NCBI GenBank assembly: GCA_002453155.1
Contig: DKGG01000055.1
Span: 12,424-76,423 of the forward strand
Origin: Bdellovibrionaceae bacterium UBA6776
Lineage (GTDB): Bacteria; Bdellovibrionota; Bdellovibrionia; Bdellovibrionales; UBA1609
DNA length: 64,000 nucleotides
Direction of reading: 5' to 3'
Part shown: positions 58,576 through 64,000 of the stretch, piece after piece
How positions within the stretch are numbered: the first letter of the stretch is position 1
How the letters are laid out: each line of letters starts with the position of its first letter
Notes under the pieces: model-generated
Seen by the model: the letters and a program-made list of their open reading frames with translations, nothing else
Database searches by the model: none
Told to the model about the DNA's origin: nothing
Position numbers and translations under genes: made by a program

Positions 58576-60849
58576 ATGATGCGCTTCAAGAATTCCGTCG
58601 TTGTTTTTTCTTTTTTGTGTTTTTTTGCATTTCTGAATGGGTGCACGTCTGCAACCAACTCTTCGATTGATGACGAAATGCTCGCGGAGACCGAGTTTTC
58701 TGATCAGGTGTTTGATGAGAGCACGGGAGCTACTGGAGACAATTCACAGACTACTGAACAAGCCTTAGACGATTTTGAATTTTCAGAAGAAGATTTTGCG
58801 GACAATTCTTCCCAAACGGCAGAAAAGTTGGATGAAGATTTTACCGATTTCAATTTCGATGAAATTGAGGACAGCCAAGCTCAAAATCTGGAGCAGGGCA
58901 ATTTGGATGAGCTGAGTTTAGAAGAAGAATTGAATTTGGATGAGTTGCAAGCGGAAGACGTCGTGATGACGCCTGAGCCAGAGCCCGTACCAGAAGAACC
59001 TTCTGTGGAAGAGTTCAACTTAGATGACAGTTTTGCAGATGCGGAGCCAGAACTGGAAACTCCTCCGGCACCGGTGCCCACTCCGGAACCTGCCTTTGAA
59101 GAGCCAGCTCCTATGGTTTCTCAAAAAGGTGAAGTGACAGACATTCGCTACGTGGCAAACCGAGCCGGCGGAAGTGTAGTCATCGATACCAGCCTTCCTT
59201 TGACTCATCAAACACGATTCAATAATCAGACAGGGCAGTATGTGGTTGAGATAGATGGGGCCACTCTTCCTGAACACTTGAAAAGACCCTTTTTGATGAA
59301 AGATTTTGAAGGCAGCTTTGGTAGCATTAACGCTTACCAAGTTCCCGATCAAAACGCTGTTCGTGTAGTTGTGCAATTGAAGCCAGGTTTTTCTGTGGAG
59401 CCCACAGTTCAAACGGAAGGGAGTTCAATTGTTGTTGTTCCTCCAACAGCTTCCGCAGAGAATTTCCAAATAGCGACGGGAGGAGTGGGCGAAGTAGGGG
59501 GACCTAAGCCAGGGGGGCAAGCCGCCAATACAACATCGCCTTCAGGCCCTCTGGCTCAGCGATCTTTGGAAGAGTTCCTCATGAGCAATCAGAGGTTTTA
59601 TGGACGACCACTTTCCATTCAGATTCGAGATGGGGATGTGCGCGACGTAATTAGTTTTATTGCCGAGGAAAGTGGAGCCAACATCGTGATGTCGGAGTCC
59701 GTGAAGGGAAATATTTCATTGAAGTTAAGGAAGATCCCCTGGGATCAAGCCCTCGTGACCGTGATGCGCACCAAAGGCTTGGGATATGTTCGGCAAGGAA
59801 GTGTGATTCGAATTGTCAGTATGGATGAATTGAAAAAAGAAACAGATACCGCTCGGGATATTTTGAAAGCCCAAAAAGAATATGCTCCCGTTAAGGTTAA
59901 GGTCATTCCTGTGAACTATGCGGGAGTGGGTGAATTGCAGACTCAATTGAAGGAGTTTTTGTCTCCGGACGGAAAGATCGTTGCGGATTGGCGAAGCAAT
60001 TCAATTCTTGTGACGGACCGAGAAGACATTCTTGAAAAGGTGTCTCGACTGATCAAAGCTTTAGACGTGCAGCCCAATCAGGTCATGATTGAAGGTAAAA
60101 TTGTTGAAGCTTCGGAAAGTTTTAGAACCGAACTTGGAGTGAGATGGGGAGCGAGTGGCTCTCCGGTTACCGTTTCTCCTGGCGGGGGAGCTTTTGGAGC
60201 ACCTCTAGACTTTACGCCAAATATGTCTTTTGGTCAGAATGGATCGGTGGGAACCAGTTCTTTAGGGTTTCGATTTGGAACCTTGGATTTCCTCGGAAAC
60301 CTTCAGGCCACATTGCAATTGGCGGAACAAGAGCAAACAGCAAAAGTCCTTTCTTCTCCTCGCGTGGTTGCTATGAATCGAGAAAAGGCTGAAATCGGCC
60401 AAGTGGGTGAAGTGATCAGTCTCCTTTCCACCAAAGACCTTCAGGGGGTTATCACCACTTCCGCTGAGCGCACCAAGGTCAATTTAAAATTGGCGGTTAC
60501 TCCTCAAATCACTTCCGATGGGGTGGTCATGATGGACATGGACGTAACTCGAGAATTCCCCGGTCCGGAGCACAACAACATCACTCGAACGCGTCCCTTA
60601 AACTCTCGAACGGCAAAGACCAAAGTATTGGTGAAGGATGGGGAAACGGCCGTCATAGGTGGAATTTATCAGTTGGATGAGGCTGTGTCTGAAGATGGAG
60701 TGCCTGTATTAAAAGACATCCCATACTTAGGATGGCTCTTTAAGACCAAGGGAAGAGAGAAGCAGAAGAATGAGCTGATGATCTTCCTCACGCCACGAAT
60801 CATGGCAACGACGGCAACAACAGCAACAACAGCTTCCCCGACACTCTAA
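58576..60849 (+). CDS. pilQ: Type IV pilus secretin PilQ
   Basis: 757 residues. The N-terminus looks like a lipoprotein signal with lipobox LNGC (Cys23), unusual for PilQ. Residues 30-185 are very acidic and Pro-rich (repeats of DDFEFSEEDF, EEELNLDELQAEDV). An AMIN domain follows (about 190-285), then the STN/secretin N0 domain (about 345-415, SIQIRDGDVRDVISFIAEE), an N1-type domain (about 435-495) and the secretin core (about 510-740, with VLSSPRVVAMNREKAEI and TAVIGGIYQLDE). It forms the outer membrane pore for the pilus. ATG 58576 is preferred; GTG 58567 is possible. Confidence 0.93.
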   Translation: MMRFKNSVVVFSFLCFFAFLNGCTSATNSSIDDEMLAETEFSDQVFDESTGATGDNSQTTEQALDDFEFSEEDFADNSSQTAEKLDEDFTDFNFDEIEDSQAQNLEQGNLDELSLEEELNLDELQAEDVVMTPEPEPVPEEPSVEEFNLDDSFADAEPELETPPAPVPTPEPAFEEPAPMVSQKGEVTDIRYVANRAGGSVVIDTSLPLTHQTRFNNQTGQYVVEIDGATLPEHLKRPFLMKDFEGSFGSINAYQVPDQNAVRVVVQLKPGFSVEPTVQTEGSSIVVVPPTASAENFQIATGGVGEVGGPKPGGQAANTTSPSGPLAQRSLEEFLMSNQRFYGRPLSIQIRDGDVRDVISFIAEESGANIVMSESVKGNISLKLRKIPWDQALVTVMRTKGLGYVRQGSVIRIVSMDELKKETDTARDILKAQKEYAPVKVKVIPVNYAGVGELQTQLKEFLSPDGKIVADWRSNSILVTDREDILEKVSRLIKALDVQPNQVMIEGKIVEASESFRTELGVRWGASGSPVTVSPGGGAFGAPLDFTPNMSFGQNGSVGTSSLGFRFGTLDFLGNLQATLQLAEQEQTAKVLSSPRVVAMNREKAEIGQVGEVISLLSTKDLQGVITTSAERTKVNLKLAVTPQITSDGVVMMDMDVTREFPGPEHNNITRTRPLNSRTAKTKVLVKDGETAVIGGIYQLDEAVSEDGVPVLKDIPYLGWLFKTKGREKQKNELMIFLTPRIMATTATTATTASPTL

Positions 60850-60853
60850 GTTT

Positions 60854-61492
60854 TTAGCGCGTTACAAAATAGATGCGTTTTGTAAAGCGGTCAGTTTCGA
60901 CGCCATCGGCATCTTGAAACACGCCAAGCAGCTCCATTTTGATGGGATAAATGTGAGTGCGATCTTCGCCCTGAAGGTTGGGAAGTCCTTGCACATATAA
61001 TGAAATAGGAACGTAGGGAGGAGCAAATGTGCTGGTGTCTGTTTGTTCGCAAACTTTCGATGAGGAATCAGAGCAGCCGACGGGTTTTGCGGTGTTTCTA
61101 CAGCCACCAAATAGGATGGCTGTACCTCTAGGTGCATAGGTGCAGTAATTTTCATATCTATAGGTATTTCCGGCGGCATCGACTTTATCGAGGAGCGCTA
61201 AGCCTGTTAAGTTAGCGATCGTTTCCTGGCCATTATCTGAGTAGGTAAAAAGGACTTCCTCAACGCGAACAAACAGCTCTGAGTTGTTTTGAATTGAAAA
61301 ATTAAGCAGAAACCAATTCGAGTCAATTGTGAAACCCCCGATTGGAGAAGGCGTGAAGTGGATCAATGGAGACTTTACGGAAAGTCGAACATCATAATTT
61401 TTTTCTTCGCCCTCTTTTGAGCATTGGCTGAGAAGCGCTGCTGCCAAAATCAAAGTGGCAAACTTCAGCATTTTATTTTTTTGTCTAAACAT
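60854..61492 (-). CDS. Hypothetical lipoprotein
   Basis: 212 residues with an N-terminal lipoprotein-like signal (MLKFATLILAAALLSQC, Cys after LLSQ, an atypical lipobox). The mature part is beta-rich (WFLLNFSIQNNSELFVRVEEV, THIYPIKMELLGVF) and contains several cysteines in the middle (NYCTYAPRGTAILFGGCRN, GCSDSSSKVCEQ) that could form disulfides. I do not recognise a family. It ends four bases from the pilQ stop, convergent. The start could be ATG 61492 or ATG 61471; neither has a good SD. Confidence 0.65.
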   Translation of the reverse strand: MFRQKNKMLKFATLILAAALLSQCSKEGEEKNYDVRLSVKSPLIHFTPSPIGGFTIDSNWFLLNFSIQNNSELFVRVEEVLFTYSDNGQETIANLTGLALLDKVDAAGNTYRYENYCTYAPRGTAILFGGCRNTAKPVGCSDSSSKVCEQTDTSTFAPPYVPISLYVQGLPNLQGEDRTHIYPIKMELLGVFQDADGVETDRFTKRIYFVTR

Positions 61493-61604
61493 CGCTACAA
61501 TCCTTCGTTGAGGGCACCTGGAAACCCACTTTCAGGTTCCCTCGAAGCTCAAAGAAATTTCAAGGGCTTGAACAAAACTCCAAAGAGGTCTAGACAAAGG
61601 TCCA

Positions 61605-62918
61605 ATGGATCTTTTTGATGCGGTCGAAAACTCAAACCTAAAACCTCTTGCCGAGCATTTGCGTCCGCAAACTCTTGAAAACTTCATCGATGCCAAGGGT
61701 TTGCTTAAAAAAAATCCAGCTCTGACATCGGCCATTAAATCCAAGGGCAGTTTTCCCAATTTTATTTTTTGGGGGCCTCCCGGAACGGGCAAAACCACCC
61801 TGGCCCAAATCATCGCGGCGGAGCGCGGTTCAAAAACCATCAAAGTCAGCGCCATTGATACTGGCGCAAAGGACATCAAAGCCTTGGGAGAAGAGGCCTC
61901 TTATTATAAAAAATCCCAAGGGGGCGAGACCCTCCTTTTTTTAGACGAGATTCATCGCCTCAATAAGGCTCAACAGGACGTGCTCCTTCCCTATTGCGAG
62001 CGAGGGGATCTGTCTCTCATAGGTGCCACCACAGAAAACCCCAGCTACGAATTGAACCGGGCACTTCTCAGTCGATCTCGAGTGATTGTTTTTGAATCCA
62101 TTGAGCTTGAAGATTTAAAGCAAATTGCCTTAAGAGCCCTGAAAGATTCCAAGGTGGAGTGGGATCAAATTTTTACTACAGAATCTTTAGACAGTTTTCT
62201 TCAAATGGCGCAAGGAGATGCCCGTCGGCTTCTGAATGCTTTGGAAACTCTCCTGCGGCTCTTTGAATTTGAGTCCCATCAGTATTCTTTTCCTTTGGAC
62301 TTCGATGGGGTGCAGTCCGCATTGGGAAATCAGCCGTTGCCCTTCGATAAGTCTGGGGATTTGCACTACGACACCATTTCGGCCTTTATCAAAAGTCTTC
62401 GTGGCAGCGATGCAGATGCGTCGGTGTATTATTTGGCCCGCCTCCTTTCTGCAGGAGAAGATCCCGTTTTTATCGCTCGAAGAATGGTGGTGTTGGCTTC
62501 CGAAGATGTGGGGAATGCGGATCCTCGTGCATTGCAAATGGCCATTGCGGGCTTGCAAGCTGTTGAGTTGGTGGGAATGCCAGAGGCCCGGATCAATTTG
62601 GCCCAGGTGGCCATTTATTTGGCCTCTGCGCCCAAATCCAACCGCAGTTATGTGGCCATCAACAGGGCAATGGATGAGGTTCGTCGTAGCGGCAGCTTGC
62701 CCATTCCAAAGGCTTTGAGGTCCGCTCAAACCCGACTGGCAAAAAACTTGGGCTATGGGGCGGGCTATGCCTATGCCCACGAAGGTCCAACCGGATGGAA
62801 GCCCATGGAGTTTTTGCCTGAAAGCCTTAAGGACCTAAAGCTCTATGAGCCTTCAGACCTGGGGTTCGAAAAAAACATCAAAGAATATCAATCCTGGAAA
62901 AAGAATCAGTCGACCTGA
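61605..62918 (+). CDS. rarA: Replication-associated recombination protein A (MgsA/RarA)
   Basis: 437-residue AAA+ ATPase that acts at stalled replication forks. N-terminal PLAEHLRPQTLENFI is followed by Walker A GPPGTGKTT, Walker B LLFLDEIHRLNKAQQD, sensor 1 GATTENPSYELN and arginine finger SRSRV. The C-terminal tetramerisation part has SEDVGNADPRALQMA and GYAYAHEGP. Length and motifs are normal. Its last 13 bases overlap the convergent cupin gene. Confidence 0.95.
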   Translation: MDLFDAVENSNLKPLAEHLRPQTLENFIDAKGLLKKNPALTSAIKSKGSFPNFIFWGPPGTGKTTLAQIIAAERGSKTIKVSAIDTGAKDIKALGEEASYYKKSQGGETLLFLDEIHRLNKAQQDVLLPYCERGDLSLIGATTENPSYELNRALLSRSRVIVFESIELEDLKQIALRALKDSKVEWDQIFTTESLDSFLQMAQGDARRLLNALETLLRLFEFESHQYSFPLDFDGVQSALGNQPLPFDKSGDLHYDTISAFIKSLRGSDADASVYYLARLLSAGEDPVFIARRMVVLASEDVGNADPRALQMAIAGLQAVELVGMPEARINLAQVAIYLASAPKSNRSYVAINRAMDEVRRSGSLPIPKALRSAQTRLAKNLGYGAGYAYAHEGPTGWKPMEFLPESLKDLKLYEPSDLGFEKNIKEYQSWKKNQST

Positions 62919-63211
62919 TAGGCACAGATGCACAGGCAGTCTCCGTGATCGGAGGCCTGCTTGGCGTGGCGAGTGTTTGCCGGAATGACAATGCGATCTC
63001 CTTCTCTCAGGAGCATGCGGGTTCCTAGAATTTCCAAGAGCAGTTCGCCCCTGGCCACCATTCGAACTTCGTCAAAAGGGTGCCTATGATCGGGGATGCG
63101 TTTGCCTTTTTCAAGGACTTCTTCGAAGGGTTCGAGGCCTTCAGATTCAAGCATCATCTTGATTTGAACAGGGGTCGGAATGTGGGGCGCTTGCCAGCGA
63201 TGAATCAACAT
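62906..63211 (-). CDS. Small cupin-domain protein
   Basis: 101-residue single cupin. Motif 1 is PDHRHPFDEVRMVARGELLL and motif 2 GDRIVIPANTRHA; the two histidines of motif 1, a Glu and the histidine of motif 2 could bind one metal ion. The substrate is unknown. It is convergent with rarA, with which it overlaps by 13 bases. The start ATG at 63211 has no clear SD. Confidence 0.8.
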   Translation of the reverse strand: MLIHRWQAPHIPTPVQIKMMLESEGLEPFEEVLEKGKRIPDHRHPFDEVRMVARGELLLEILGTRMLLREGDRIVIPANTRHAKQASDHGDCLCICAYQVD

Positions 63212-63250
63212 ATGAACTGAATTGAAACAGTATTTCCGGGATTTTGTCTA

Positions 63251-63279
63251 TTCACAAATCACTGATCCCTTCTGATACA
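63251..63279 (+). promoter_or_regulatory. Candidate promoter of the terminal gene
   Basis: TTCACA at 63251-63256 and GATACA at 63274-63279 with 17 bp between them, lying 94 bases before TTG 63373. The -10 match is weak. Confidence 0.3.
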
Positions 63280-63372
63280 GGACAATACTCCAAAAAATGG
63301 GCTCCCGGCTTAAGGGAATTGGGATTCTGGTCGAATCGTGAAAGGTAAGTAATTTGTTTTGGGAGGAACCCT

Positions 63373-63888
63373 TTGAATCAGCCAGATGAAGCCGCGCAGT
63401 TGGCTCACATGACAGAAATCGAAGCATTTATCAACACGAGCTCGGGTTTGCAGGCCGATCGAATCAATGAGTTTTTGATTCAGGTGTTTCAGCGCACCGA
63501 TGGCAAGCAGCTCTCTGTTGCAGTGAAAGACTTGGAAGATGTGATCCACAGATTTGATTCTGATGGGCAGGCCTTCCTTCAGGTGAACTTTACTTCTGGA
63601 AAGAAGATTTTGATCACTCAAAATTTGATTGGATTCAAGCCAGCAAGTTGCAACGGTTTGGATATGGCTCGCCTTCCAAAGGTTGTGACCACTCCGGATT
63701 TGTTGTCGGTGGTGGATGCGATTGAAGAGACTTTGGAATCGGATCAAAGTGTCCCTGAAGAGTTGGAAGTTCTAAAGCGTGTTTTTGATTCAGTGTTAAA
63801 GGGCGGAGAAGATGTGGGTTTTGATCTGACACCCGAGCGTCTTTGGCTGAACAATTTGAGTCTGATTGCTTCGAAAGCTTCCGCTTAG
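63373..63888 (+). CDS. Hypothetical cytoplasmic protein
   Basis: 171 residues, acidic, no signal peptide. It contains IEAFINTSSGLQADRINEFL, LEDVIHRFDSDGQAFLQVNF and a helical C-terminal part (VDAIEETLESDQSVPEEL). I do not recognise a family. TTG 63373 is supported by GGGAGGA eight bases upstream. The stop is followed by a TTTCGC repeat and a rho-independent terminator, so this is a single gene transcription unit with the promoter suggested at 63251. Confidence 0.7.
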   Translation: MNQPDEAAQLAHMTEIEAFINTSSGLQADRINEFLIQVFQRTDGKQLSVAVKDLEDVIHRFDSDGQAFLQVNFTSGKKILITQNLIGFKPASCNGLDMARLPKVVTTPDLLSVVDAIEETLESDQSVPEELEVLKRVFDSVLKGGEDVGFDLTPERLWLNNLSLIASKASA

Positions 63889-63898
63889 TTTTAATTTC

Positions 63899-63922
63899 TT
63901 TCGCTTTCGCTTTCGCTTTCGC
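63899..63922. repeat. TTTCGC hexamer, four tandem copies
   Basis: Four exact copies of TTTCGC at 63899-63922, ten bases after the stop codon, followed by an A/T-rich stretch. The unit length is a multiple of three. Copy number may vary between strains. Confidence 0.9.
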
Positions 63923-63948
63923 TTTTTATTTTTATTATTTTTTAGATG

Positions 63949-63978
63949 CACGAATCTCCGGATTCGTGTTTTCTTTTT
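63949..63978 (+). terminator. Rho-independent terminator
   Basis: CACGAATC at 63949-63956 and GATTCGTG at 63961-63968 form an eight-pair stem with a TCCG loop, followed by TTTTCTTTTT. Good intrinsic terminator for the gene at 63373. Confidence 0.85.
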
Positions 63979-64000
63979 CACCCATTCACCCATTCACCCA
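63979..64000. repeat. CACCCATT tandem repeat, cut by the window edge
   Basis: CACCCATT occurs twice in tandem at 63979-63994 and a third copy begins at 63995 and is cut off at the window end, so the full copy number is unknown. Confidence 0.85.

Noticed and set aside
63796..63993. 65-codon minus-strand frame rich in Lys and Arg
   Set aside because: It is a translation of the TTTCGC repeat and T-rich stretch and overlaps a real gene and terminator.
63899..64000. CRISPR array
   Set aside because: The repeats are 6 and 8 bases long in direct tandem with no spacers.

Overview
The window reads as an uninterrupted stretch of chromosome from a predatory-type bacterium of the Bdellovibrio group (Bdellovibrionota, formerly Deltaproteobacteria). 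I see no prophage, insertion sequence, CRISPR array, rRNA or tRNA. The assignment is an inference from gene content: a Myxococcus-style Agl/Glt gliding-motility cluster, a pilMNOPQ type IV pilus operon, several c-di-GMP proteins including an FHA-GGDEF enzyme with the architecture of Bdellovibrio DgcB, FHA-linked sigma-54 control, and Gram-negative envelope genes (Kdo, Lpt, lipoproteins, OM barrels). GTG and TTG starts are frequent and coding density is high.

Layout. 1-3500: two GGDEF genes flank a calcineurin-type phosphoesterase and phosphoglucose isomerase. 3600-6000: an acyl desaturase, then an ECF sigma factor with a small partner gene. 5946-8478 (minus strand): a TonB-like protein, an OM barrel and a lipoprotein metalloprotease. 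8659-13736: PilZ, PIN-PhoH, a cupredoxin-like protein, an orphan CpaF ATPase and an unknown coiled-coil protein. 13737-18688: eno, ftsB, a CSD protein, an HTH regulator and polA, followed by a dense set of inverted repeats. 18982-21927: a BamE-like lipoprotein, a FliL-like membrane protein and an FHA-sigma54 activator. 22085-26212: engB-kdsB-pyrG-kdsD, which combines CTP supply with CMP-Kdo synthesis. 26277-37524: the gliding cluster of two OM barrels, two TPR proteins, a small exported protein, an FHA-TonB-like transmembrane protein, a TolQ/MotA-type channel and two ExbD/TolR proteins. 37534-42026: a GYF-PilZ protein, then lptC-lptA fusion, lptB, rpoN, hpf. 42047-47183: metK behind a hairpin that buries its ribosome binding site, lepA and three signal-peptidase genes. 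47217-53095: pyrB-carA-(unknown)-carB. 53103-60849: an ABC transporter, the prepilin peptidase and pilMNOPQ with a good sigma-70 promoter. 60854-64000: a lipoprotein, rarA, a cupin and an unknown gene followed by a hexamer repeat, a terminator and an octamer repeat.

How it fits together. The gliding motor, type IV pilus and signalling genes would serve attachment, prey entry and surface movement. The remaining genes are envelope, nucleotide and housekeeping functions in tight, often overlapping operons. The observations most worth checking are the 16-bp SD-sequestering hairpin before metK, the 36-bp and 25-bp perfect inverted repeats after polA, the third signal peptidase that lacks its catalytic lysine, the unknown gene inside the carA-carB operon, and the GYF-PilZ gene beside the gliding motor.
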